17,140 nucleotides of DNA from RGIG4608 sp045125655. GTDB taxonomy: Bacteria > Bacillota > Clostridia > Oscillospirales > CAG-272. Position 1 is the first letter of the stretch. Each line of letters starts with the position of its first letter. A model generated the notes under the pieces. It was not told where the DNA came from, made no database searches, and was given only the letters and a program-made list of their open reading frames with translations. This document shows positions 5,680-12,438 of this stretch, piece after piece. Made by a program: the position numbers and the translations under genes. The stretch covers positions 1-17,140 of the forward strand of contig JBGVNP010000103.1 of the NCBI GenBank assembly GCA_045125655.1, in the 5' to 3' direction.

Positions 5680-5910
5680 CTACTCCCCCTCAATCTCTTT
5701 TTGTTCGGCAAAACTGCAAAAATCGTTTTCCTTCGGCTTGTCGCTTTCATCAACAATATTTATAGCACACCCAATTTTACCAAACCATTTGCAATCCTTA
5801 CACCTCGTAACAAGAACAAAATCGCCGTCTTGTTTCATCTCTGCAATTTGCTTGTCAATGGCTTCTTCCAAAGCCTTATCGTCAATCACAATCGGAATTT
5901 TAATCTCCAT
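5680..5910 (-). CDS. Small Cys-rich, probably zinc-binding phage protein
   Basis: A 76-residue protein, starting at the ATG at 5910 with GGAGG nine bases upstream. The N-terminal half (MEIKIPIVIDDKALEEAIDK) is a strand plus an acidic helix. The C-terminal half has cysteines in TRCKDCKWFG, then GCAI and DFCSFAE, which together could hold one zinc ion. Small proteins with a CKDCKW motif are common in Firmicutes phages without known function. It overlaps the ERCC4 nuclease gene by 11 bases, suggesting coupled translation in the replication block. Confidence 0.7.
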   Translation of the reverse strand: MEIKIPIVIDDKALEEAIDKQIAEMKQDGDFVLVTRCKDCKWFGKIGCAINIVDESDKPKENDFCSFAEQKEIEGE

Positions 5911-6415
5911 TACAGATTACCTCCATATCCTGCAAATATTCCTTTGTCAAAATCTCCAAAATTCGCCGTGCGGTGCAACGTTTGTCACAAAAAAGAAATT
6001 CAACACCGTATGCGATATGTGTCCGATAAATTTCATCCATCAAGTGCCTACCACTAACACCGCTATATTTATCGTGCCATTGTGCGACATCTTGAATTGA
6101 TTTTATTTTCCCACCGTGTTCACACAAAATATACAGTTTTATGCCCTTCTCTCTTGCCCTGCGGACTTCTTTCCAAAATCGGCTATGGTCGGCTTTGTTT
6201 GTCAAATTTCGGGATAACTCCGATAGATTCTGTTTGCGGTCAACCGTGATTTTGGGCTGACCTTCGATTTGATAGTCGCCTTCATCAAGTTTTTTTGGTA
6301 TATACTCAATGCCGTGTTTATCAAAATATGCCTTTATATGCGACCATTTCTGTTCACGGGTATCAACACAAATTTTCATTGTTTCAAGTGTTTTGTCTAA
6401 TTCAAAAGGTGTCAC
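5900..6415 (-). CDS. ERCC4/XPF-type nuclease
   Basis: A 171-residue protein matching the ERCC4 nuclease fold of the XPF/Mus81 family, which cuts branched DNA. Visible motifs are VDTREQ (17-22), DEGDYQI (44-50) and VDRKQNLSEL (58-67), the last taking the place of the usual ERK motif. The C-terminal part lacks a helix-hairpin-helix pair, as in other single-domain phage versions. I chose a GTG start at 6415, seven bases after GAGG and overlapping the stop of a tiny upstream gene (GTGA); the ATG at 6379 lacks a ribosome site. It probably resolves replication or recombination intermediates. Confidence 0.82.
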   Translation of the reverse strand: MTPFELDKTLETMKICVDTREQKWSHIKAYFDKHGIEYIPKKLDEGDYQIEGQPKITVDRKQNLSELSRNLTNKADHSRFWKEVRRAREKGIKLYILCEHGGKIKSIQDVAQWHDKYSGVSGRHLMDEIYRTHIAYGVEFLFCDKRCTARRILEILTKEYLQDMEVICNGD

Positions 6416-6465
6416 TCCCCCACCTCACATTCCGCTTTTCGTGCGTATATTTGGCGGTAGTTCAT
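6412..6465 (-). CDS. Possible 17-residue peptide, coupled to the ERCC4 gene
   Basis: A very short frame, MNYRQIYARKAECEVGE, fills the gap between the 141-residue protein gene and the ERCC4 gene. It starts at the ATG at 6465 after AGGCGG and stops at a TGA overlapping the GTG start of the ERCC4 gene (GTGA). It could serve mainly to deliver ribosomes to that weak start. Conservation of the peptide would be needed to call it a gene with confidence. Confidence 0.35.
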   Translation of the reverse strand: MNYRQIYARKAECEVGE

Positions 6466-6477
6466 TCTTGCACCGCC

Positions 6478-6903
6478 TTAATACCATCGCATTTTCCGTC
6501 TGTTGGAATAACATTCTTGCAAAAACTCTTTGAAATACTGATAGTCTTTTCCGTCCGACAGACCAGCATAAGTGAAAATTTTGTTGCCAAAGTCAATATC
6601 CTTTATCAAGTCAAAAATCTTCTTGCAGGTTTTGTGCGAAATCTCACCGCCACAATCGGACATAAACAGAAATTCTACAATGTCAACATCTTCTTGCTGA
6701 AATCGGTCATCAGCCAAAATGCGGTTTGTTTCTTTATTAAATGCTTCAAAATCTTCTTGCTTCCAAACAGACCGCAATTTTCCGTAGTGTTCGCCAAATT
6801 CTTTGTCAAATGCCAATGCGATATTTTCACGCAAAGACATAAAACCACCGCCACCCATATCAAATGAACGGCTTGAATTGTTGGCTGTAATTGTAACGCC
6901 CAT
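6478..6903 (-). CDS. Hypothetical protein of a common clostridial phage type
   Basis: A 141-residue protein, starting at the ATG at 6903 with AGGAGG six bases upstream. It starts MGVTITANNSSRSFDMGGGG and continues with NIALAFDKEFGEHYG and a Cys-containing segment (FLFMSDCGGEISHKTCKKIF), ending YSNRRKMRWY. I recognise this general pattern (MGVTITANNS start, RRKMRWY end) as a recurring uncharacterised protein in clostridial phages and prophages. It is mostly helical, with no catalytic motif that I can name. Its place between SSB and the ERCC4 nuclease suggests a DNA-metabolism or regulatory role, but this is inference. Confidence 0.75.
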   Translation of the reverse strand: MGVTITANNSSRSFDMGGGGFMSLRENIALAFDKEFGEHYGKLRSVWKQEDFEAFNKETNRILADDRFQQEDVDIVEFLFMSDCGGEISHKTCKKIFDLIKDIDFGNKIFTYAGLSDGKDYQYFKEFLQECYSNRRKMRWY

Positions 6904-6929
6904 CTTTGCCTCCTATTTCATAAATTAAC

Positions 6930-6956
6930 CGCCCCACCCAACGATAGAGCAGGGCG
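6930..6956 (-). promoter_or_regulatory. Leader hairpin upstream of the 141-residue protein gene
   Basis: CGCCC (6956-6952) and GGGCG (6934-6930) form a 5-bp stem with a 17-base loop on the transcript, about 20 bases before AGGAGG. It resembles in placement the GC-rich hairpins at 1801-1819 and 9853-9872. Confidence 0.35.
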
Positions 6957-6974
6957 ATTTTTGTTTATATATTA

Positions 6975-7385
6975 CTAAAAAGGTAAATCTAAATCCGTGT
7001 CAGCAATAGCGCTCAAATCGGTCCTTACAACGGTTTTTTCAACGTTTTCGGTTTGAGGAGCAGAATTACCCTTGCTACCGCAAAAATCAACCGTATTGGC
7101 TTGAATTTCCCACGATATGCGGTTATTTTCGTCGTTGTCTTGCCATTTACGGCTTTGCATTTCACCCGATACGATAATTTCTTTACCTTTGCCGAAATAT
7201 TTAGATACCATCTCGGCTAAACCTCGCCAACAAACAACGGTGAAAAAGTCGGTGATTTTATCCTCGCCCTTTGTGTAAGAACGGTCAACAGCAACAGTGA
7301 AGTTGCACACCGATACACCGCTTTGTGTTTGTTTGAGTTCGACATCTTGTGTCAATCTACCGTGAATTGTGATTGTGTTTAACAT
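6975..7385 (-). CDS. ssb: Single-stranded DNA-binding protein
   Basis: A 136-residue SSB that coats single-stranded DNA during replication and recombination. The start is the ATG at 7385 with AAAGGAG upstream. The OB-fold begins MLNTITIHGRLTQDVELKQT and runs to about residue 105 (FTVAVDRS, DFFTVVCWRGLAEMVSKYF, GKEIIVSGEMQSR). A flexible linker follows, and the C-terminus is the typical acidic tip (DTDLDLPF), which in SSB docks partner enzymes. It stands four bases after the probable annealing protein gene, a common pairing in phage recombination blocks. Length is normal for phage SSBs. Confidence 0.95.
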   Translation of the reverse strand: MLNTITIHGRLTQDVELKQTQSGVSVCNFTVAVDRSYTKGEDKITDFFTVVCWRGLAEMVSKYFGKGKEIIVSGEMQSRKWQDNDENNRISWEIQANTVDFCGSKGNSAPQTENVEKTVVRTDLSAIADTDLDLPF

Positions 7386-7388
7386 TGT

Positions 7389-8234
7389 TTATTCTCCTTT
7401 CAAAGCATCCGTTAAATCGCTTGCAACCTTTTCGGCTTCAAACCAATCTGCAATTTTGCTTTCGCCCTGTTTGATAGCGTTGTAAATGCCGATATACTCA
7501 ACAAAATCGTCAGCATTCATTGTGTCGATTTTCTTTTTAAGTCGTGTTTCAATCTGTTCTTGGGTAACGCCTAACTTTGCAAACTGCACAACCATTTTCT
7601 TTACACGGTCAACAAGTGGTGTTTCGTTCTGCCCGGCAAGAGTTTTTTTACACTCTGCAATACAATCCTCGACAAACCAACTCGGCAAAATCGCAAGAAT
7701 ACGGGAACGCAGACGGCGTGTAGCCATATTGGCATTGTTTTCGTAAATATCACGCAAACTTGTCAACTTTTGCATTTTCTTACCAACTTCACGCTGATGT
7801 AAGTTGGTGAAGTTTTGAACGGATTGTGCATTTGTTTCCAAATCCCACGCATACGCTTGCATTTCACTTTTGCCATCGTCTTGCGACAGTTCTTTAATGC
7901 CATAGTCGATATTACCCCAACACCTTGCCAATTCTTCGGCAAAACGGATTGTAGGTCCTTCTACTGTTTGACCGCCACGGGGGAACGAGTAAAACGCTTT
8001 TTCTGCCATTGTCGGTCTTTGGCACGCTTCCATTGCTTTTGCGTAAGCAGATACTTCATCACGAGGAAAACGCTTGGCAATAACCAATTTTCCCTGTGCT
8101 TCGGCTATTGCTCGGCTTGCTTCAATAGCAACCGTACCCTGATTGATGTTTTCTAACTGTGCCATAACGCCGTTGCTCATTGTCGGCATATTTGGTGCCT
8201 GTTCCTGTACCATAATTTCGTTGTTTTCATTCAT
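7389..8234 (-). CDS. Probable phage recombination protein of unassigned family
   Basis: A 281-residue protein, starting at the ATG at 8234 with AGGAGG nine bases upstream. The core is well marked: IEASRAIAEAQGKLVIAKRF, then TMAEKAFYSFPRGGQTVEGP, WGNIDYGIKEL, and an Arg-rich stretch (MATRRLRSRILAILPSWFVE). I know proteins of this pattern from many phages of Gram-positive and Gram-negative hosts, usually unnamed. It lies between a RecE-like exonuclease gene and ssb, where RecT/Bet/Erf annealing proteins normally sit, so a single-strand annealing role is the best guess. I cannot match it to RecT, Erf or Rad52 by eye. Confidence 0.7.
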   Translation of the reverse strand: MNENNEIMVQEQAPNMPTMSNGVMAQLENINQGTVAIEASRAIAEAQGKLVIAKRFPRDEVSAYAKAMEACQRPTMAEKAFYSFPRGGQTVEGPTIRFAEELARCWGNIDYGIKELSQDDGKSEMQAYAWDLETNAQSVQNFTNLHQREVGKKMQKLTSLRDIYENNANMATRRLRSRILAILPSWFVEDCIAECKKTLAGQNETPLVDRVKKMVVQFAKLGVTQEQIETRLKKKIDTMNADDFVEYIGIYNAIKQGESKIADWFEAEKVASDLTDALKGE

Positions 8235-8400
8235 TTTTTATTGCCTCCTGATTAAAGTTTCCGTATGCTTCTGAAAGTATTTTCATACATTTAGAAAGTT
8301 TTATAAGTTTTCTTTTGTTTGAGGTATTCCGTATTTCATTTTTTATTTTTTCCATACACAAAATAATCGCTTCTTTTGGAAGTTCATCAAGTTTACTCAT
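8227..8400 (-). CDS. 57-residue hypothetical protein
   Basis: The start is the ATG at 8400, seven bases after GGAGG; an ATG three bases earlier is possible. The protein is Lys-rich and helical (MSKLDELPKEAIILCMEKIK, then NKRKLIKLSKCMKILSEAYG). It overlaps the stop of the exonuclease gene and, at its 3' end, the start of the probable annealing protein gene by 8 bases, so all three are likely translated together. Its place between an exonuclease and an annealing protein suggests an accessory role in recombination, but nothing in the sequence proves it. Confidence 0.6.
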   Translation of the reverse strand: MSKLDELPKEAIILCMEKIKNEIRNTSNKRKLIKLSKCMKILSEAYGNFNQEAIKNE

Positions 8401-9197
8401 CATTCAACCTCCTTTGCTAAATAAGACGGTAACGGTAAATTGTTTATTTGGTTATATGGTCCTAAATACCCCCACCACACGCCTGTTTTCTTACATTCTG
8501 AATATATACCTATCAATTCTCGGAAAAGGTCGTAACCTCTGCGAATAAGTAATTCATCCGCCTGTAATATGTTTATAGCGTAAGGCGGTTTTTTCTCAAT
8601 GGCAATAAACACAAAAAGCGGTTTTTTGCCTGTATTGACTTCTACACCCTTGCTATACATAGCAGATTGGAAATCATATCCGTATTTAATTGCAGACCGC
8701 ATAAAAGCCTCTGTTTCTGCGTTTTCGGTGCTTTTAAGGTCAACTACAATTAAGTTGTCGCCCAACTCCGTCAAGCAGTCCACACGGCATTTGCACGGCT
8801 CACCTGTCAAGTCATCATTCCAAAAGAACACTTTTTCTTTTTCACCTTTGAGTAGCTTTTGCACAAACTCGTTACGGCTCAATGCTTCGCACATTTCCTG
8901 TGCCTGTTGGTACATATCAGCAGTAACAACTGTCTTGTTTTCGGCTTCCGCTTCAAACTCTGCAAAAACTTCTTTGCCTGCTTTTGTTCGCCTGTCAACA
9001 TTTGGTGCAACTGCAAACAAATCATTGACGGTTTCAGGCTGTAAAGCCATAGCGTGTAACAACTGACCAAAAATAAGACTCGGTGTTGGCGGTTCGGGGT
9101 GTTCCTGATAATATTTAAACTTTTCGGGACTTTCGCTGATTTTGAAAAGCTCCGACCTGCTTATTGCAGGATGTTGCCTGTATTCCTTTTCCGTCAC
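8400..9197 (-). CDS. RecE-like PD-(D/E)XK exonuclease
   Basis: A 265-residue protein of the phage exodeoxyribonuclease VIII-like group (PD-(D/E)XK fold, DUF3799-type), which resects double-strand ends for annealing. Visible motifs are GQLLHAM with H48, E122 near EKVFFW, RVDCL with D140, VVDLKST with D153 and K155, and a QSAMY motif (Q177/Y181). These match the H, D, DxK and QxxxY motifs of RecB-family nucleases. It starts with GTG at 9197, after GAGGGG and overlapping the XRE gene stop (GTGA). The annealing protein and SSB genes follow, completing a recombination block. Confidence 0.87.
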   Translation of the reverse strand: MTEKEYRQHPAISRSELFKISESPEKFKYYQEHPEPPTPSLIFGQLLHAMALQPETVNDLFAVAPNVDRRTKAGKEVFAEFEAEAENKTVVTADMYQQAQEMCEALSRNEFVQKLLKGEKEKVFFWNDDLTGEPCKCRVDCLTELGDNLIVVDLKSTENAETEAFMRSAIKYGYDFQSAMYSKGVEVNTGKKPLFVFIAIEKKPPYAINILQADELLIRRGYDLFRELIGIYSECKKTGVWWGYLGPYNQINNLPLPSYLAKEVE

Positions 9198-9391
9198 TTT
9201 TTATTCCCCTCTTTTTTCTCAGCTTCTTCAAGCATTTTTTCCCACTTTGCAACGGTAATAAAGTGAGGTTGATTTTTTTGACTTTCAAGCCGTGTAATTT
9301 CCGACGGACTAACGTCAAAAATTTTAGAAGCTTCTCTTAAAGTCAATAAATGGTCTTTGCGAAACTGTTTAATTTTTTCACCTATTGTCAT
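9194..9391 (-). CDS. XRE-family helix-turn-helix regulator
   Basis: A 65-residue protein, essentially one XRE/Cro-type DNA-binding domain. The start is the ATG at 9391, nine bases after GGAGG. The helix-turn-helix covers about residues 17-38: TLREASKIFDVSPSEITRLE. A charged tail (EKMLEEAEKKEGNKK) follows, too short for a separate effector domain. It overlaps the zinc-ribbon gene by 14 bases and the exonuclease gene by 4. Lying inside the early operon rather than facing it, it looks more like a Cro-like or autoregulatory protein than a classic lysogeny repressor. Its operator is not known. Confidence 0.85.
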   Translation of the reverse strand: MTIGEKIKQFRKDHLLTLREASKIFDVSPSEITRLESQKNQPHFITVAKWEKMLEEAEKKEGNKK

Positions 9392-9830
9392 CTTCGTTCA
9401 CCTCCTTAACAAGTTTATTTACAAACCAATCTTCATCTTCTTCGACATACGCCGAACAATCGATATCGTCTTGGTTTTCTTTAAGGTAATTATATAAAAT
9501 TTCCTCAATTCCGTTTATAGATAAAAGCGATACTAATAGACCGTTTATTTTTATTTCTTGACGGTCTTGTTTTCCTATTGAATAACAAGTGTCAAAATCT
9601 TTTTTGTATTCATCTAAACATTCGTTGCAAACACAACCACTGTTTAGTTCATCTATCAAAAACTCACCGTCGCAAATTTCACATCTTACCGTTTCTTCAT
9701 AATTGCTTTTACAAATCGGACAACCGCTTAATTCTTCATAAGGTGGGCTATCTAACCCGTGACTTTCTTCCCATTTATAAAGTTCACATTCATCAAATAT
9801 ATGCCCGCATTTTAAACATTTTAAAGACAT
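9378..9830 (-). CDS. Zinc-ribbon protein of early phage operon
   Basis: A 150-residue protein, starting at the ATG at 9830 with AAGGAGG upstream. The N-terminal half has three CxxC-type clusters: KCLKCGH (C5, C8), GCPICKS (C37, C40) and RCEICDG (C50, C53), then CVCNEC (C66, C68, C71), enough for two zinc sites. The C-terminal half is acidic (DIDCSAYVEEDEDWFV). Proteins with this layout recur in Firmicutes phages and prophages without known function; nucleic-acid or protein binding is inferred. It is the second gene of the operon starting at 10089-10117. Confidence 0.78.
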   Translation of the reverse strand: MSLKCLKCGHIFDECELYKWEESHGLDSPPYEELSGCPICKSNYEETVRCEICDGEFLIDELNSGCVCNECLDEYKKDFDTCYSIGKQDRQEIKINGLLVSLLSINGIEEILYNYLKENQDDIDCSAYVEEDEDWFVNKLVKEVNEDDNR

Positions 9831-9852
9831 TTTTTGTTCCTCCTTAATATAT

Positions 9853-9872
9853 GGACGGTTTAACCGCCGCCC
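9853..9872 (-). promoter_or_regulatory. GGGCGG/CCGUCC leader hairpin upstream of the zinc-ribbon gene
   Basis: On the transcript GGGCGG (9872-9867) pairs with CCGUCC (9858-9853), 6 bp with one G-U pair, around an 8-base loop. AAGGAGG follows about 10 bases later. It closely resembles the hairpin at 1801-1819 in stem and position. Confidence 0.5.
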
Positions 9873-9888
9873 TCGGCTTGATTATTTT

Positions 9889-10044
9889 TCAAAATTCCTC
9901 TGCAACAAGTTCCTTGCTCCAATTTTCTGTGTCGCCAAATTGAACGTATCGGTTTCCCATAAATTCAAAAAAAGTAACCTCACAGTGTTCGTCTTTCTCT
10001 ACGATTTCAATTTTACTTGTTCCATTGATAATTGTTCTTGTCAT
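9889..10044 (-). CDS. 51-residue hypothetical protein, first gene of the replication operon
   Basis: I chose the ATG at 10044 because AAAGGACG lies upstream and the predicted transcript start (about 10082) excludes the longer frame to 10098. The protein begins MTRTIINGTSKIEIVEKDEH and continues with beta-like segments (CEVTFFEFMGNRYVQFG), ending in an acidic helix. It is probably a small beta-sheet protein. Being first after a strong promoter, it is likely made early. No family recognised. Confidence 0.65.
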   Translation of the reverse strand: MTRTIINGTSKIEIVEKDEHCEVTFFEFMGNRYVQFGDTENWSKELVAEEF

Positions 10045-10088
10045 TGTTGTCGTCCTTTCTTTTGGGCTGTTGCCCTTGCTGTGATTAT

Positions 10089-10117
10089 ATATTAACATAT
10101 TTCTTTTTATTTGTCAA
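10089..10117 (-). promoter_or_regulatory. Strong sigma-A-type promoter for the replication/recombination operon
   Basis: On the minus strand TTGACA (10117-10112) is followed after 17 bases by TAATAT (10094-10089), with a likely start near 10082. The leader begins CACAGCAAGGGCAACAGCCC, containing a small GGGC/GCCC hairpin. The promoter and leader closely resemble those at 2451-2479. Confidence 0.85.
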
Positions 10118-10200
10118 TACTTTTTTTTATTTTTTTAAAACTTTTTTCAAATTGTTTTTTGATGTCCTAAAAATGTCTTGTTTTTGGCTTTTTGGCGACA

Positions 10201-10229
10201 TTGTACTGTCAAAGGCTTTGTGGTATCGT
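10201..10229 (+). promoter_or_regulatory. Possible weak promoter for the plus-strand operon
   Basis: TTGTAC (10201-10206) and TATCGT (10224-10229) are 17 bases apart, with TGG before the -10 giving an extended -10. Both boxes are poor matches. A 6-bp inverted repeat (AATGTC 10172-10177, GACATT 10197-10202) overlaps the -35. A weak or activator-dependent promoter is plausible because no better site precedes the operon. Confidence 0.25.
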
Positions 10230-10246
10230 ATTTATGGGTGATAAAA

Positions 10247-10387
10247 ATGAATATAGCAAAATTTATACAAAGTCATAAAGAATTAAGCGAACTGCCCTTT
10301 TTAATAGTATTCCGTACTATGTCGATATTAAAAAGTATGGGTATGTTGAAATTTGAGGATAATGCCGATGTGGAAACAACACAATGA
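10247..10387 (+). CDS. 46-residue hypothetical protein, first gene of the plus-strand operon
   Basis: The start is the ATG at 10247 after GGGTGAT; a longer frame to 10178 has no ribosome site and would enter the promoter region. The sequence MNIAKFIQSHKELSELPFLI and the following FRTMSILKSMGM suggest two short helices, ending in an acidic DADVETTQ. It overlaps the peptidase gene by 20 bases in another frame. The good ribosome site and overlap support it. No family recognised. Confidence 0.5.
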   Translation: MNIAKFIQSHKELSELPFLIVFRTMSILKSMGMLKFEDNADVETTQ

Positions 10388-10748
10388 AAATCCCATAAAA
10401 AATAATCGTGTGGGCGATTGTGTTATTCGGGCAATAAGCACCGCCTTAAATCAAGACTGGGTAAAAACTTACGCCGAATTATGCGTTCAAGGTTTGATGT
10501 TTTGCGATTTGCCCTCGTCAAACGCTGTATGGGGGTCTTATTTAGCACACAAAGGATATAAACGTTCAGTAATACCGAATAACTGTAACTGCTACACGGT
10601 AGAGGATTTTTGCAAAGACCACCCAAACGGCACCTATATTTTGGGAACCGGCACCCATGCGTTAACTGTTGTTGACGGCGATTATTACGATGTTTGGAAT
10701 TCAGGCAATGAAACACCTATATATTATTTTACGAAAGATGAGGAATAA
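10368..10748 (+). CDS. Papain-like cysteine peptidase-type phage protein
   Basis: A 126-residue protein. I chose the ATG at 10368 because GAGG lies seven bases before it; earlier in-frame starts sit on that site. It has a papain-like order of catalytic residues: C18 in RVGDCVIRAIS (start of the central helix), H97 in GTGTHALTVVDG, and D108 in YYDVWNSG. The segment LPSSNAVWGSYL and several cysteines lie between. Proteins of this pattern are familiar from gut Firmicutes prophages and lack an assigned role; peptidase, transglutaminase-like or deamidase activity all fit the fold. It heads a set of structural-looking genes, so maturation of those proteins is an attractive guess. Confidence 0.7.
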   Translation: MWKQHNENPIKNNRVGDCVIRAISTALNQDWVKTYAELCVQGLMFCDLPSSNAVWGSYLAHKGYKRSVIPNNCNCYTVEDFCKDHPNGTYILGTGTHALTVVDGDYYDVWNSGNETPIYYFTKDEE

Positions 10749-10751
10749 AAT

Positions 10752-11267
10752 ATGGCTTACGGAAATTACGCACCATTTTACAGAGGGGGTTATTTTAATC
10801 CCATGCAGACACCAACAATGCCGGCTATGGCAGAAAATCAAAATCAATTTGCACAACCTTATCAAACACCTATGCAACCGCCTCCAATGGCAACACCTAC
10901 ACCAAACAACGATATGATTTTTGTGTTAGGTCAAAATGAGGCTGAAAGTTATCCCGTTGCACCCAATGCAACAGTTACTATGTGGGATAAAAATCAAAAA
11001 ACATTTTATATTAAGACAGCAAACGCTCAAGGAATACCGTCAATGCAAATATATGATTTTACGGAGCGTGTCGAAAATCCCCAAAAATCGCCCGTAGAAC
11101 ACGTTTGTCAATGTGGGAATAATTTTATACTCAAAGAAGAATTAAACGCCGTACAGGGCGAAATACAAGAGATTTTAGGCAGATTATCCGATATTGAAGA
11201 TAATTATAAAACTTTGTCGGCTAAATCTACACCCAAAACCACCAAAACAACAAAAACGGAGGAATAA
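10752..11267 (+). CDS. Pro/Gln-rich protein with small beta domain and coiled-coil tail
   Basis: A 171-residue protein, starting at the ATG at 10752 after GAGGAAT, three bases after the peptidase gene. The first 50 residues are low-complexity (Gly/Tyr, then Pro/Gln/Met: YGNYAPFYRGGYFNPMQTPT). The middle is a compact beta-like domain (FVLGQNEAESYPVAPNATVT, then FYIKTANAQGIPSMQIYDF). Then come a CQCG motif, a helical segment (about 127-155), and a Thr/Lys tail. I recognise the middle pattern (VAPN..VTMWD, TFYIKTA...SMQIYDF) as recurrent in gut Firmicutes prophages. It looks like a virion or assembly component; function unproven. Confidence 0.65.
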   Translation: MAYGNYAPFYRGGYFNPMQTPTMPAMAENQNQFAQPYQTPMQPPPMATPTPNNDMIFVLGQNEAESYPVAPNATVTMWDKNQKTFYIKTANAQGIPSMQIYDFTERVENPQKSPVEHVCQCGNNFILKEELNAVQGEIQEILGRLSDIEDNYKTLSAKSTPKTTKTTKTEE

Positions 11268-11269
11268 TA

Positions 11270-11485
11270 ATGAGCAATCCTTTATATAACGATTTTAAAA
11301 ATCAACCTACCAACAATGGTGGCATTGATGATTTTATAAATCAAGTAAACAATATGCAAAAAACTTTAAAAGGCAACCCAAAAGAAATAGTGCAAGGTCT
11401 TTTAAATTCGGGTCAAATGTCACAACAGCAATTTAATCAATTTGCACAAATGGCAAACAAAATAAGAGGTTTAATGCCTCGTTAA
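11270..11485 (+). CDS. 71-residue Asn/Gln-rich helical protein
   Basis: The start is the ATG at 11270, seven bases after GGAGG and three bases after the preceding stop. The N-terminus is MSNPLYNDF with an Asn-rich linker (NQPTNNGGIDDFINQVNNMQ). The C-terminal half has the pattern PKEIVQGLLNSGQMSQQQFN and QFAQMANKI, which reads as two helices. Small proteins with an N/Q/M-rich start and a 'LLNSGQM...QQFNQ' end recur in clostridial prophages beside the genes found here. Function unknown. Confidence 0.6.
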   Translation: MSNPLYNDFKNQPTNNGGIDDFINQVNNMQKTLKGNPKEIVQGLLNSGQMSQQQFNQFAQMANKIRGLMPR

Positions 11486-11495
11486 ATTCGGCTTT

Positions 11496-11518
11496 AATCA
11501 AGAGCGTACGGCTTGATT
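11496..11518 (+). promoter_or_regulatory. 7-bp inverted repeat between two operon genes
   Basis: AATCAAG (11496-11502) and CTTGATT (11512-11518) are perfect inverse complements around a 9-base loop. No T-run follows, so termination is unlikely. It could protect or separate the mRNA of the strongly expressed gene downstream. Confidence 0.4.
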
Positions 11519-11555
11519 TGGCATATAAAATATTTTACGAAAGGAATTAAAAAAT

Positions 11556-12368
11556 ATGAGTATTACAACAGAATGTATGACCCCGGCAGATATTGCCGCC
11601 GTATGTGGTAACAACAGAAACAACGATGGCGGTTTTGGTTGGGGTAATGACGGCGCTTGGTGGATTATTATCCTACTCCTCTTTGGCTGGGGTGGTCGTG
11701 GCTTCGGCAATGGCTTTAGTGGAGGCTATGGCGGCAATGGCGGTGTAGGTGAAAATTATGTCCTCGCTACCGACTTTGCAACTATTGAACGCAAACTTGA
11801 CGGAATTAACAATGGTATTTGTGACAGCACTTTTGCTCTCAATAACACTATTAATGGAAACTTCCGTACACTTGACAATGCAATCTGTAACATCGGCTAT
11901 CAGGCATTGCAGAACACAAATGCAATTCAGTCACAGTTAGCTTCTTGTTGCTGTGATATTCAGGGCGGTATCAAGGATGTTGCTTACGGCAACGAGAGAA
12001 ATAGTTGGAATTTGTCTAAACAGATTTCCGATTGTTGCTGCGACCTTGAAAAGATGAATATGCAGAACAGATTTGATGCTCAGGCTTACAACTGTAACAC
12101 CTTGCAGGCGATTGATAAGGTTGGCGACCGTATAATCGACTACCTCGCAAATGAGAAAACACAGGCGCTTCGTGATGAAAACTTTGCACTTCGTCTTGCG
12201 GCTTCTCAAGCAAAGCAGAATGAGTACCTTGTCGAGAGATTGAACCCCAATCCTTGCCCCACTCCTGCTTATGTGGTACAGCCCCCTCAGCAGGTCACTT
12301 TCCCGACCAACTGTTGCGGTGGCGTAAACTTTGCTTCTAACGGTTGCGGCGGTTGCGGTTCTTACTAA
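11556..12368 (+). CDS. Gly/Asn/Cys-rich protein with one hydrophobic segment, recurrent in clostridial prophages
   Basis: A 270-residue protein, starting at the ATG at 11556 after AAAGGAA. Order of regions: a polar start (MTPADIAAV), a Gly/Asn arm, a hydrophobic run at about 34-45 (AWWIIILLLFGW), a second Gly-rich arm (GFSGGYGGNGGVG), then a long region about 70-225 with coiled-coil character (TDFATIERKLDGINNGICDS). Two CCCD repeats lie there (SCCCDIQGGIKD, DCCCDLEKM). A Pro-rich stretch and a Cys/Gly tail (NGCGGCGSY) end it. I have seen this pattern widely in gut Clostridia prophages, without a role. It may span or cap a membrane, or be a disulfide/metal-linked fibre; this is inference. Confidence 0.72.
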   Translation: MSITTECMTPADIAAVCGNNRNNDGGFGWGNDGAWWIIILLLFGWGGRGFGNGFSGGYGGNGGVGENYVLATDFATIERKLDGINNGICDSTFALNNTINGNFRTLDNAICNIGYQALQNTNAIQSQLASCCCDIQGGIKDVAYGNERNSWNLSKQISDCCCDLEKMNMQNRFDAQAYNCNTLQAIDKVGDRIIDYLANEKTQALRDENFALRLAASQAKQNEYLVERLNPNPCPTPAYVVQPPQQVTFPTNCCGGVNFASNGCGGCGSY

Positions 12369-12438
12369 TTGAATAATTGACTACTATCGCTTAAATGCGG
12401 TTGTTCGACTTTAAATAGTCGATAATGTAAAAAAAACG

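Noticed and set aside
5459..6100. Plus-strand open frame of 213 codons
   Set aside because: It is antisense to the promoter, the 45-residue gene, the Cys-rich gene and part of the ERCC4 gene, has no ribosome site, and its translation is low-complexity Phe/Ile/Ser/Leu typical of a shadow frame.
6929..6962. Plus-strand terminator (CGCCC...GGGCG followed by ATTTTT)
   Set aside because: The stem is only 5 bp with a 17-base loop, and no plus-strand gene lies upstream to be terminated. A minus-strand leader hairpin is the better, still weak, reading.
8315..8548. Plus-strand frame of 77 codons
   Set aside because: Antisense to the 57-residue gene and the exonuclease C-terminus, with no ribosome site.
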